Below, piece after piece: positions 35,570-43,887 of a DNA stretch of 64,000 nt. The notes beneath the pieces are model-generated. The model worked only from the letters and a program-made list of their open reading frames with translations. It ran no database searches and was not told where the DNA came from. Origin of the DNA: Methylomonas subterranea (lineage in GTDB: Bacteria > Pseudomonadota > Gammaproteobacteria > Methylococcales > Methylomonadaceae); the NCBI RefSeq assembly GCF_024505185.1, contig NZ_JANIBJ010000027.1, positions 1 to 64,000 on the forward strand. The letters run 5' to 3'. How positions within the stretch are numbered: position 1 is the first letter of the stretch; each line of letters opens with the position of its first letter. Both the position numbers and the translations under genes were made by a program.

Positions 35570-35757
35570 TTGCGCAAGGCTTCGGCTTCTTCGAAACTCA
35601 GTTGGCGGGCTTCGTCTTCCAGCATCACCGGAATATCGTCGCGAATCGGGAAGGCCAGATTGTCGGCCTTGCAGATCAGCTCCTGCTTGTCCTTATCGTA
35701 AAGCAGCGGGCTTTTGCACAGCGGGCAAGCCAGAATATCAAGCAGTTTTTTGTCCAC
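35566..35757 (-). CDS. Trm112/YcaR family small zinc-ribbon-like protein
   Basis: The 63-aa product begins [18 protein letters not shown] with the paired cysteines CPLC, another Cys near residue 28 ([13 protein letters not shown]), and the DIPVML ending typical of the Trm112 family. Bacterial members lie beside lpxK and kdsB. The start is a GTG at 35757, inside the last 20 bases of lpxK, preceded by AAGGAT at seven bases. A longer frame to 35850 is only lpxK in another frame. Confidence 0.9.
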   Translation of the reverse strand: MDKKLLDILACPLCKSPLLYDKDKQELICKADNLAFPIRDDIPVMLEDEARQLSFEEAEALRK

Positions 35758-36751
35758 GGGTTTTATCCTTGAGTAGTGTGAGTAATTGTTCGGCAAAGGT
35801 TTCCGGCAACGCGGCATCGATAGGCAAATACCAGTATTGCGGCTGGGCAAAACCGGCGCATTTGACGGCGTCTTTTTCGGTCATGATCACCGGCCTGTCG
35901 TCTTTAAACCGCAAGTCGTCGGCAACAAACGGGTGGTGATCGGGAAAGGCATGGGTTTGGCATTCCAACCCTGCCGCCGCCAGCTGGTCGAAAAAGCGTT
36001 GCGGATTGCCGATGCCGGCCACGGCATGGCAGGGAATGTTCTTAAAATCGGCCAATGCTTGGGTTTCTCCGGTGCGCAGATTAACCAGCTTATCGCCCCG
36101 GCAATGCATGGCCAGCTCGCCTTCCAGCAATTCCTTGGGTGCGTTGACTACCACGAAATCGACGCTATTGACCCGTTCGGGCGGTTCGCGCAACGGCCCT
36201 ACCGGCAGGCAATAACCGTTGCCGAAACGGCGTTGGCCGTCTATCACCACGATTTCGATGTCGCGCCGCAAGGCAAAATGCTGCAAACCGTCATCGGAAA
36301 TGATCACGTCGCAGGCGTTTTCCGCCAACAATTGTCGGCCGGCGGCCGGCCGGTCCGCGGCAACCACGACGGGGCAGTCGCAACGTTTGGCCAGCAGCAG
36401 GGCTTCATCGCCCACCCGGCGCGGGTCGCTGTTGGCCGTCACGGCCAGCGGCTGTTGATTTTCGTCGCCCGCGTAACCACGGCTGATCACTCCCGGTTTA
36501 TAGCCGTGTTGTTTTAACAGCCGCGCCAGCCAAATCACCAACGGCGTTTTGCCGGTGCCGCCCACGGTTAAATTGCCGACGATGACCACCGGCACCGGCA
36601 AGCGGACCGATTTTTTCAGGCCGGTGCGGTACAAAAAACGCCGCAAGCGCACCGCATCGACATAAAACATCGACAACGGCATCAGCCAGGCGGAAATATA
36701 CATTTCCTTGTACCAGGCATCCTCGAACCAGCGGGTTATTTTGGCTTTCAT
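35738..36751 (-). CDS. lpxK: Tetraacyldisaccharide 4'-kinase
   Basis: This 337-aa inner-membrane-associated kinase phosphorylates the lipid A precursor at the 4' position. It has the P-loop [18 protein letters not shown] near residue 58, ISRGYAG, the catalytic DDGLQH, and an N-terminal hydrophobic anchor ([14 protein letters not shown]). It overlaps exbD by four bases and trm112 by 20. Confidence 0.96.
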   Translation of the reverse strand: MKAKITRWFEDAWYKEMYISAWLMPLSMFYVDAVRLRRFLYRTGLKKSVRLPVPVVIVGNLTVGGTGKTPLVIWLARLLKQHGYKPGVISRGYAGDENQQPLAVTANSDPRRVGDEALLLAKRCDCPVVVAADRPAAGRQLLAENACDVIISDDGLQHFALRRDIEIVVIDGQRRFGNGYCLPVGPLREPPERVNSVDFVVVNAPKELLEGELAMHCRGDKLVNLRTGETQALADFKNIPCHAVAGIGNPQRFFDQLAAAGLECQTHAFPDHHPFVADDLRFKDDRPVIMTEKDAVKCAGFAQPQYWYLPIDAALPETFAEQLLTLLKDKTRGQKTA

Positions 36752-37182
36752 TTTTGTTCCGGCGGATTGATGGCGAAGGTAATGTGGCGAAAACCCAGCT
36801 GGTTGGCGACATCCAGGGCACTGACCACGGCCTGATGCGGGGTTTTACCGTCCGCGCTGATGATGAAGGGTAACTGCCGGGATTCGCCGGACATATCGGC
36901 CAGCGCGGCTTTCAGACTCTGCAGGCTTTGCTCGGACAAGACTTGCGGCTTGCCGTCCGCGCCGGCCAAGGCATATTTGCCACCGGCGTCTATGTATAAA
37001 TTAATCGCGTTGGCCGCCTGGTCGACCTCTTCGCCACCGGCTTCCGGCAGATTGATTTTCAAATCGGTGTGGTGGCGAAAGGTGGTAGCCACCATGAAAA
37101 AAAACAGCAGCACCAACAGCACGTCTATCATCGGAATCAAGCCGATTTCCACCGGCGCGCGCTTTTTGCGGCGAAATTCCAT
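36748..37182 (-). CDS. exbD: ExbD/TolR-family energy-transducing protein
   Basis: The 144-aa protein has a basic N terminus, one membrane helix with the proton-carrying Asp20 (LIPMIDVLLVLLFFFM), and a periplasmic domain. With ExbB it converts proton-motive force into mechanical work at the outer membrane. The start overlaps the exbB stop by one base and the end overlaps lpxK by four. Its place in a lipid A operon suggests a role tied to envelope assembly more than to a specific TonB receptor. Confidence 0.93.
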   Translation of the reverse strand: MEFRRKKRAPVEIGLIPMIDVLLVLLFFFMVATTFRHHTDLKINLPEAGGEEVDQAANAINLYIDAGGKYALAGADGKPQVLSEQSLQSLKAALADMSGESRQLPFIISADGKTPHQAVVSALDVANQLGFRHITFAINPPEQK

Positions 37183-37796
37183 CAGACGTCCTCTCTGTTA
37201 CCCTGCATGATATCGATCAAGCGCAGCGATTCCTCTTCCATCCGCACCACATGACCATCCACCAGACGCTCGAAATAGCGGTGGAAAAACAGACTGGGAA
37301 TCGCCACCGTCAAGCCGGAAGCAGTACAAATCAGCGCCTCGGAAATGCCGGCGCTTAAAATGCCGGGGTCGCCCATGCCGCCGACCGCAATATCGGAAAA
37401 CACCCGAATGATGCCGCCCACGGTACCCAGCAGCCCCAATAACGGCGTAACGGTGGCCAGACTGCCCAGGGCATTCAAATATCGCTCCAACTCGAACGCC
37501 ACTTGGCGGCCGACCTCCTCGATGCTGGTCTTCATTATTTCCCGGCCGTGCTTGCGATTCAACAAGCCCGCCGCCAACACTCGGCCCAGCGGCGAACTCA
37601 TTCTGATCCTGCGTATGGTGGCGTCGTCCAGCTTGTTGTCGCGGTGTAGTTGCCAGATATAAGGCACCAGTTCGGCGGGTATGATGCGTTTGCGTTGCAG
37701 CGACCAGAAACGCTCGCCGATGATGGCCATCGCCGCAATCGAACATAAAACGATCGGCAGCATCATCCAGCCGCCGCTTTTAATGATTTCAAACAC
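37182..37796 (-). CDS. exbB: ExbB/TolQ/MotA-family proton channel
   Basis: The 204-aa product has three membrane segments: one near the N terminus (MMLPIVLCSIAAMAIIGE) and two in the conserved MotA_TolQ_ExbB region (LGSLATVTPLLGLLGTVGGII and SEALICTASGLTVAIPSLFF). It is the first gene of the exbB-exbD-lpxK-trm112-kdsB operon. Membership of this operon is common in gammaproteobacteria and beta-proteobacteria where an msbA gene is often also present; here msbA is absent. Confidence 0.93.
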   Translation of the reverse strand: MFEIIKSGGWMMLPIVLCSIAAMAIIGERFWSLQRKRIIPAELVPYIWQLHRDNKLDDATIRRIRMSSPLGRVLAAGLLNRKHGREIMKTSIEEVGRQVAFELERYLNALGSLATVTPLLGLLGTVGGIIRVFSDIAVGGMGDPGILSAGISEALICTASGLTVAIPSLFFHRYFERLVDGHVVRMEEESLRLIDIMQGNREDV

Positions 37797-37829
37797 CTGC
37801 AGTTTCCTCGCGAATAAATTGTTGCAATT

Positions 37830-38984
37830 TTAACCCAATGTGGCCGGCTTTTGCCGGGCCACGCCGATAAAGGCGATTAAAAACGCCGCGCCGCAAGCCA
37901 GGGCCGCCAGCACGAATACCATGTCGCCGCCCAGTTCATCCCACCAATAGCCGCTATAAAAACTGCCCAGCATGCCGCCCAGACCGAAACTCAAACTGCT
38001 ATACAGGGCTTGCCCCTTGCTCTGGTGCCGTTCGCCGAAATAACCCTGCAACAACTGCATGGCCACCACGTGAGCAACACCGAAACTGGCCGCGTGCAGC
38101 AGTTGGGCCGCCACTATCAGCGCCAGCGAATCCACTCCGTGGGCGATCATCAACCAGCGCAGCGTGCTCAAGGCCAGACTACCCAACAACAAGCCGCGCG
38201 AGCCGATACGTTTGCACAAACCGTACATCCAGATGAACACCAGAATTTCCGCGCACACGCCCAAGGCCCATAAAAAACCGGTCAAGCTGGCGGAATAAGC
38301 GTGTTGGCGCAGATACACCGAATAAAATACGTAATACGGCCCGTGGGCGACTTGCAGCAACATATAAACGCTAAAGAAGGCCAGCAACTCCGGCTTGAAC
38401 AAGATCCGCAGCAGACTGGCGGCCGCCTCGGCTTGGTGGCCGGCGGCAGCCTCCGGCGTAATCAGTGCCATCAGCCAGTTACTCAATAGTAAAGCAGCAA
38501 TGATCCAGGGCAGATATTCGACGCTGAAATGGTCCAGAAAGCGGCCGATTCCAAGCACCGAGGCAATGAAGCCGACCGACCCCCACAACCGGATCCGGCT
38601 ATAGCGTTGCGGTTCGCTCTTAAGGTGGCGCAAGGTGGCTGCCTCGAATTGCGGCAGGGTGGCATTCCAGAAAAAGCTGAAGGCCACGGTCACCCCGGCT
38701 ACCCAGGGGTAATCGTGTCCGAGCAAAAAACCGCCGAATATCAATGCGGAAAACAGCGAGGTGACGCGTATCAGGCCTAAACAGCGGCCGGATTTATCGG
38801 CCAGCCAGCTCCATAAATACGGCGCGACGATTTTGGTCGCCACCAGCAGGGCGGTCAATTCGCCGATCTCGGTGGCGGCAAAACCGATTTGCTTCAGGTA
38901 CAAACTCCAAAAGGGCAGGAATGCCCCCAGGGTGGCGAAGTAGCAAAAATAAAAGCCGGATAAACGCCAATACGGCAGCTTCAT
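37830..38984 (-). CDS. MFS transporter (PPP/HcaT-like family)
   Basis: The 384-aa product has about 12 hydrophobic segments and begins PYWRLSGFYFCYFATLGAFLPF, typical of the MFS family that includes the phenylpropionate permease HcaT and the nucleoside transporter NupG. Conserved features include PYLWSWLADKSGR in the loop after helix 2 and RLWGSVGFI after helix 4. The substrate is unknown. It begins directly after the aroC stop, so it is co-transcribed with prmB and aroC. Confidence 0.88.
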   Translation of the reverse strand: MKLPYWRLSGFYFCYFATLGAFLPFWSLYLKQIGFAATEIGELTALLVATKIVAPYLWSWLADKSGRCLGLIRVTSLFSALIFGGFLLGHDYPWVAGVTVAFSFFWNATLPQFEAATLRHLKSEPQRYSRIRLWGSVGFIASVLGIGRFLDHFSVEYLPWIIAALLLSNWLMALITPEAAAGHQAEAAASLLRILFKPELLAFFSVYMLLQVAHGPYYVFYSVYLRQHAYSASLTGFLWALGVCAEILVFIWMYGLCKRIGSRGLLLGSLALSTLRWLMIAHGVDSLALIVAAQLLHAASFGVAHVVAMQLLQGYFGERHQSKGQALYSSLSFGLGGMLGSFYSGYWWDELGGDMVFVLAALACGAAFLIAFIGVARQKPATLG

Positions 38985-40073
38985 TTAACGCAGTATGGGC
39001 AGACCGCTATCGACATGCAGGTTTTGCGCCCGGTGGCGCAGCAGATGATCCATCAAGACGATTGCCACCATGGCTTCGGCGATCGGCGTGGCGCGTATGC
39101 CGACGCAGGGATCGTGGCGCCCTTCGGTGACCACGTCGATGGCTTCGCCGTGGATATTGATGCCGCGTCCCGGCAGACGCAGGCTGGAGGTCGGTTTCAA
39201 GGCAATCCGCACCACGATGTCCTGGCCGCTGGATATGCCGCCCAGTATGCCGCCGGCGTGATTACTCAGGAAACCGTCCGGGGTGATTTCGTCGCGGAAC
39301 TGAGTACCCTTGGTAGCTATACAATCGAAACCGTCGCCTATTTCCACGCCCTTGACCGCATTGATGCTCATCAAGGCGTGCGCCAGATCGGCATCCAGGC
39401 GGTCGAAAATCGGCTCGCCCAGGCCGGGCGGCACGTTGCCGGCAATCACTTCGATCTTGGCGCCTATGGACTCGCCTTCCTTGCGCAAGGCATCCATGTA
39501 AGTTTCCATTTCGGCCACTTTGTTGACATCGGGGCAAAAGAACGGGTTGTTGCCGATTTCATTCCAATCGAACCCGGCTATCTTGATCGGCCCCAGTTGC
39601 GACAGGTAGCCGCGCACTTGAATGCCGTGTTGCCCGAACAAATATTTTTTGGCGATCGCCCCGGCCGCCACCCGCATGGCGGTTTCCCGCGCCGAGGAAC
39701 GGCCGCCGCCGCGATAATCCCTAAAGCCGTATTTTTGCTGATAGGTGTAATCGGCGTGGCCGGGGCGGAAACTTTCGGCAATTTTGGAATAATCCTTGGA
39801 GCGCTGGTCGGTATTTTCGATCAACAAACCGATGGGGCAACCGGTGGTTTTACCCTCGAACACGCCGGACAGTATCTTGACCGCGTCGGCCTCGCGGCGC
39901 TGGGTGGTATGACGCGAAGTGCCGGGTTTGCGCCGATCCAGGTCTATCTGCAAATCGGCTTCCGATAGTTCCATGCCCGGCGGGCAACCGTCGATAATGG
40001 CGCCCAACGCCGGGCCGTGACTTTCGCCAAAGGTGGTTACCGTAAATAATTTTCCTATGCTGTTTCCGGACAT
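38985..40073 (-). CDS. aroC: Chorismate synthase
   Basis: This 362-aa FMN-dependent enzyme makes chorismate, the branch point to aromatic amino acids. Signatures: [21 protein letters not shown], the [20 protein letters not shown] stretch and the [11 protein letters not shown]-like segment ([12 protein letters not shown]). Length is normal. It starts three bases after prmB and is followed at once by an MFS gene. Confidence 0.97.
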   Translation of the reverse strand: MSGNSIGKLFTVTTFGESHGPALGAIIDGCPPGMELSEADLQIDLDRRKPGTSRHTTQRREADAVKILSGVFEGKTTGCPIGLLIENTDQRSKDYSKIAESFRPGHADYTYQQKYGFRDYRGGGRSSARETAMRVAAGAIAKKYLFGQHGIQVRGYLSQLGPIKIAGFDWNEIGNNPFFCPDVNKVAEMETYMDALRKEGESIGAKIEVIAGNVPPGLGEPIFDRLDADLAHALMSINAVKGVEIGDGFDCIATKGTQFRDEITPDGFLSNHAGGILGGISSGQDIVVRIALKPTSSLRLPGRGINIHGEAIDVVTEGRHDPCVGIRATPIAEAMVAIVLMDHLLRHRAQNLHVDSGLPILR

Positions 40074-40076
40074 GCT

Positions 40077-41006
40077 TTATACCGCGTTGGCAAATAGAGA
40101 GTGATAATCGTTGACTTGTTGCGCCGTCAGCAGAAAAACCCCGTCGCCGCCGCGTTCGAATTCCAGCCACTGGAAAGGCACATTGGGGAACATTTCCTGC
40201 AAGGTTTCGGCGCTGCTGCCCACCTCGACTATCAGTATGCCCTGCTCCGCCAGATATTGCCTGGCATCCGCCAGTATACGGAACACCAAATCCAGACCGC
40301 TGTCGCCGCCGGTAAAACCCATTTCCGGTTCCGCGTGAAATTCCGCCGGCAGGTTTTCCCATTCGCTGATGGCCACGTAGGGCGGATTGCTGACGATGAT
40401 GTCGTAGGGTTTGAGTGGCAGACCGGCAAACAGATCGGATTGGTATAAGGTCACCTGCTCGGCCAGATCGTGTTTTTCGAGATTGATTTGCGCCACGGCC
40501 AAGGCATCGTCGGACAATTCCACCGCGTCGACTTGCGCATCCGGAAAAGCATAGGCGCAGGCGATGGCGATGCAGGCGCTGCCGGTGCATAAATCCAGGA
40601 TATTGAACACCTGATCTTCATCCACCCAGGGCTCGAAGCGCTCGGCTATCAGCTCGGCGATCGGCGAACGCGGCACCAGCACCCGTTCGTCGACATAAAA
40701 CGACAAACCGGCAAACAGCGCTTCGTTGGTCAGATAGGCGGAAGGCTTGCGCTCGCGGATGCGGCGTTCGATCATATTCACCACCGCCTGACGCTCCGGC
40801 ATGCTTAACAGGCTATTCAGATAAACTTCCGCCAAATCGTAGGGTTGCCGCAGGGTATGCAAGACGATGGCCGCCGCTTCGTCCAGGGGCGTCGCCGTAC
40901 CGTGCCCCAAAAACACATTGTGTTCGGCGAAACGGCTGGCGCCCCAGCGAATATAGTCCCTGATGCTGCTCAGGGTTGTGATAACATCCGGCGAAGTGAT
41001 AGTCAT
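40077..41006 (-). CDS. prmB: Ribosomal protein uL3 glutamine methyltransferase
   Basis: The 309-aa SAM-dependent methyltransferase modifies a glutamine in ribosomal protein L3. It has LDLCTGSACIAIA (SAM-binding motif I), the catalytic NPPY in IIVSNPPYVA, and the N-terminal helical domain typical of PrmB rather than PrmC. The frame runs to 41075, but the ATG at 41006 gives the family N terminus (TSPDVITTLSSIRDYIRWG). It is first in a prmB-aroC-MFS operon. Confidence 0.94.
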   Translation of the reverse strand: MTITSPDVITTLSSIRDYIRWGASRFAEHNVFLGHGTATPLDEAAAIVLHTLRQPYDLAEVYLNSLLSMPERQAVVNMIERRIRERKPSAYLTNEALFAGLSFYVDERVLVPRSPIAELIAERFEPWVDEDQVFNILDLCTGSACIAIACAYAFPDAQVDAVELSDDALAVAQINLEKHDLAEQVTLYQSDLFAGLPLKPYDIIVSNPPYVAISEWENLPAEFHAEPEMGFTGGDSGLDLVFRILADARQYLAEQGILIVEVGSSAETLQEMFPNVPFQWLEFERGGDGVFLLTAQQVNDYHSLFANAV

Positions 41007-41081
41007 GGGCTGCCCGCTGGTAAAAAAGGCTGCAAATTTTAAACTAAACCCGACCCGCTTGTCCGAATAAAGCAAATACCG

Positions 41082-41960
41082 ATGACCGAGGCCATCCCCG
41101 ATCCGAAATCCAGCAAACTTGCCAAAAACCGTTTATACCTGGATTGTTACAAATACATGCAATCCGAGAAACTGGCTTTGCCGACGATCCCGGATGTGTC
41201 CGTCAAAATTCGCCGCGCCATCAACGAGCCCAGGGCCAACAGTAGCAAAATCGCCCGCGTGGTGCAGATAGACCCCAGCATTACCGCCCGCCTGATCAAA
41301 ATCTCCAACAGCCCCTTGTATCGCGGCCGCCGCAAGATAGAAAGCTGCCCGGAAGCCATCACCCGGCTGGGCTTGAAAGCCGCCCAGGACATCATTACCG
41401 TATTTGCGCTGAAAGCCGTATTCAACGCCAAAACCGGCATCATACGCCGCAAAATGCAGGAGCTGTGGGCCCACAGCAGCCACGTCGCCGCGATCAGCGC
41501 GGTGTTGGCGCACAAAACCCCCGGCTTCGACCCGGACAGGGCCATGCTGGCCGGCCTGGTTCACGACATCGGCATCGTGCCTATCCTGGGTTATGCCGAC
41601 CGACAACCTGAAATATTGGCATCGCCCACCGATCTGGCGGAAACCGTGCGGGAATTGCGCAGCGAAATCGGCGTGCAAATCATCCGCAGATGGGACTTTC
41701 CGACCGACTTTGAAGACGTGGTGAACCACGCGGAAAACTGGTATCGCGACAGCGGCCCCCGGGCCACCTATAGCGACATTGTGATGGTTTCGCAGTTACA
41801 CAGCTTTATCGGCAAGGTCGACATCAAAAAAATGCCGAAAATGGATGAACTGCCCGCCTATAAAAAGTTGGCCGCCGGCAATCTGGACGCCGACCTCAGC
41901 ATCAACATTCTCGATCAAGTCAAGGACGAGATCGAACATGTGCGCGCCATGCTGAATTGA
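41082..41960 (+). CDS. HDOD-domain signalling protein
   Basis: The 292-aa protein is mostly an HDOD domain (about 28-235), seen from LALPTIPDVSVKIRRAINEP, SITARLIKISNSPLYRG, SCPEAITRLGLKAAQDII and GLVHDIGIVPIL. HDOD proteins are HD-like but lack phosphodiesterase activity and act as signalling hubs. Here the HD dyad HD at GLVHDIG is present, but the other metal ligands of true HD domains are not clear. It is divergent from prmB and convergent with the M20 gene, with two bases between their ends. Confidence 0.85.
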   Translation: MTEAIPDPKSSKLAKNRLYLDCYKYMQSEKLALPTIPDVSVKIRRAINEPRANSSKIARVVQIDPSITARLIKISNSPLYRGRRKIESCPEAITRLGLKAAQDIITVFALKAVFNAKTGIIRRKMQELWAHSSHVAAISAVLAHKTPGFDPDRAMLAGLVHDIGIVPILGYADRQPEILASPTDLAETVRELRSEIGVQIIRRWDFPTDFEDVVNHAENWYRDSGPRATYSDIVMVSQLHSFIGKVDIKKMPKMDELPAYKKLAAGNLDADLSINILDQVKDEIEHVRAMLN

Positions 41961-41962
41961 AT

Positions 41963-43189
41963 TTATTCCGCAACGGCCAGACAGCTTTCCACCAGTTTCA
42001 CCCAATAAGTCGCCCCCAACGGCAAAATTTCATCGTTGAAATCGTAACTGGCATTATGCAAGGTGCAGGGGCCGAGCCCGTGAGCCGGCAAACGGTGCTC
42101 GCCCTGGCCGTTACCGATGAAGCAATAACAACCGGGCAATTGTTGCAGCATGTAGGCGAAATCCTCCGCCCCCATTACCGGCTGCTGCCGCAACACATTT
42201 TCCTTGCCCACGATACCGGCCATCACCCGCCGGCACAGCTCGGCCTGTTGCGGATCGTTGACGGTGGCCGGATAACCCTCGGTAAATTCGATGTCCCCCG
42301 TCATGCCATGCGCCAGACAGGTATGCTTAACGATGTCCGTCATGCGTTGCTGAATCAAGTTCATCAAATCGGCCGAAAACGTCCGCAAGGTCCCAGTCAT
42401 TTCGCAGCTGTCGGCTATGACATTTTTTGCCTCGCCCACGTGCACCGTGGTAACCGACAACACCCCGCTATCCAGCGGATTGGCGCTGCGGGTGAGTATG
42501 GTTTGAAACGCCGTGATGATTTGCGCCGACACCGGCACCGGATCCAAGCCCAGATGCGGCAACGCGGCGTGGCAGCCCTTGCCGCGAATCACGACCCTGA
42601 AGGTATCGAACGCCGCCATCACCGGCCCCTCTCCGACCGCGAATTGCCCGACCGGAATCCCCGGCCAGTTGTGCATGCCGTAAACAGCCCGCATGGGAAA
42701 CCTCTCAAACAAACCGTCCTTGATCATGGCATCCGCCCCGCCGCCGCCTTCTTCGGCCGGTTGAAAAATCAGATGCACCGTGCCGTCGAAATTTTTATGC
42801 CGGGCCAAATAGCGCGCAGCAGCCAGCAACATGGCGGTATGCCCGTCATGCCCGCAGGCGTGCATCTTGCCGGGATAGACCGACGCATGGGCAAAACCAT
42901 TTTGTTCCAGAATAGGCAAGGCATCCATATCCGCCCGCAAGCCGATAGCGCTCGGCGAGCTGCCTGCTTTTATCGTCCCCACCACGCCGGTCTTGCCCAA
43001 ACCGCGATGCACGCAAATACCCCAAGCTTGCAAAGCCTCCGCCACCCGCTCGGCCGTGCGCAATTCCTCAAAACATAATTCGGGATGCGCGTGAATGTCG
43101 CGGCGAAATTCTTGGATTGCCGCAGTCTCGGCCACAATCTCCGGCAGCAGGCCGGCGCGAGCCTCGGCCGGATTCGTCACTTGGTCCAT
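41963..43189 (-). CDS. M20-family amidohydrolase
   Basis: The 408-aa enzyme is a member of the M20D (hippurate hydrolase/aminoacylase/IAA-amino-acid hydrolase) group. Metal ligands are in MHACGHDGHTAML, EEGGGG (catalytic Glu and metal Glu), and the C-terminal GAEDFAYMLQ. The substrate is not inferable. The frame runs to 43249, but the ATG at 43189 has AAGGA six bases away and starts a plausible N terminus. It ends two bases from the convergent HDOD gene. Confidence 0.9.
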   Translation of the reverse strand: MDQVTNPAEARAGLLPEIVAETAAIQEFRRDIHAHPELCFEELRTAERVAEALQAWGICVHRGLGKTGVVGTIKAGSSPSAIGLRADMDALPILEQNGFAHASVYPGKMHACGHDGHTAMLLAAARYLARHKNFDGTVHLIFQPAEEGGGGADAMIKDGLFERFPMRAVYGMHNWPGIPVGQFAVGEGPVMAAFDTFRVVIRGKGCHAALPHLGLDPVPVSAQIITAFQTILTRSANPLDSGVLSVTTVHVGEAKNVIADSCEMTGTLRTFSADLMNLIQQRMTDIVKHTCLAHGMTGDIEFTEGYPATVNDPQQAELCRRVMAGIVGKENVLRQQPVMGAEDFAYMLQQLPGCYCFIGNGQGEHRLPAHGLGPCTLHNASYDFNDEILPLGATYWVKLVESCLAVAE

Positions 43190-43374
43190 ACCTATTCCTT
43201 TTATGTCAATAAGCCAAAACGATTTAAGCAATCTCGCAAGCATAACCAAAAACGCTCTTTCCAGCCGGAATTTGACCAGCCAAGAGCCTGAACCAGTGGT
43301 TTTGCGTCAAATGCGTAAACAAGATTGCAATCCTTACACAATTCATTCATAATGCGCGGCTGAAAAATTGATCC

Positions 43375-43462
43375 GGAGAGATGGCCGAGCGGTCGAAGGC
43401 GCACGCCTGGAAAGTGTGTATACGGCAACGTATCGAGGGTTCGAATCCCTCTTTCTCCGCCA
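43375..43462 (+). tRNA. tRNA-Ser (anticodon GGA)
   Basis: The gene folds as a class II tRNA: acceptor GGAGAGA pairs with TTTCTCC, with one G-U pair; the anticodon loop CTGGAAA (43407-43413) has GGA at 43409-43411; a long variable arm follows; the T arm is GAGGGTTCGAATCCCTC; discriminator G; encoded CCA at 43460-43462. It decodes UCC/UCU. The restriction-modification region begins about 420 bases downstream. Confidence 0.96.
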
Positions 43463-43472
43463 AACAATCAGC

Positions 43473-43506
43473 AAAAGCCCGTATTTACTGCGGGCTTTTG
43501 TTTTTA
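43473..43506 (+). terminator. Intrinsic terminator of tRNA-Ser
   Basis: AAAAGCCCG (43473-43481) pairs perfectly with CGGGCTTTT (43491-43499), followed by GTTTTTAT. It should end the tRNA transcript ten bases after CCA. Confidence 0.88.
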
Positions 43507-43887
43507 TACCCCCCCCTTGACCTGATTAGCGCGGGTCGGCTTCTCCTCGAAACAATAAAATCAGCCTAAGCGGCGACAATCTTACCGATACCTATAAAAG
43601 TAACGGGGCCCCGATCTGTTTGCTACACACCGAACTTTTCACCCTTCGCGCGAAAACTGATATTTTAATTTATCGGTTCATCAAGCGAACGTCACCCCGA
43701 GTCGGCAATATGCCGGGCAGCGTAAATCCAACCGGCAACACTGGACTACGTAATTTTACCGATCAAACACACCCCGGACTGAAACGCTGCATTTTTGCAT
43801 GGGTGTCTGTGTGGATATGTCAAACTCATGCGCTCGCGAACCCTTGGTCTGAGTCCTGATTTGCTTTAACGGAATAGCTACCTGTCA
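43507..43887. other. Gap between tRNA-Ser and hsdM
   Basis: The 381-base gap contains a C8 run near 43509-43516 and a small AT-rich part at 43650-43680 that could be a promoter for hsdM. A TTG-started frame (43620-43859) lacks a ribosome site and is not called. I find no second copy of the tRNA 3' end and no integrase. Confidence 0.4.

Noticed and set aside
43620-43859. 79-codon TTG-started frame before hsdM
   Set aside because: No ribosome site and no family features.
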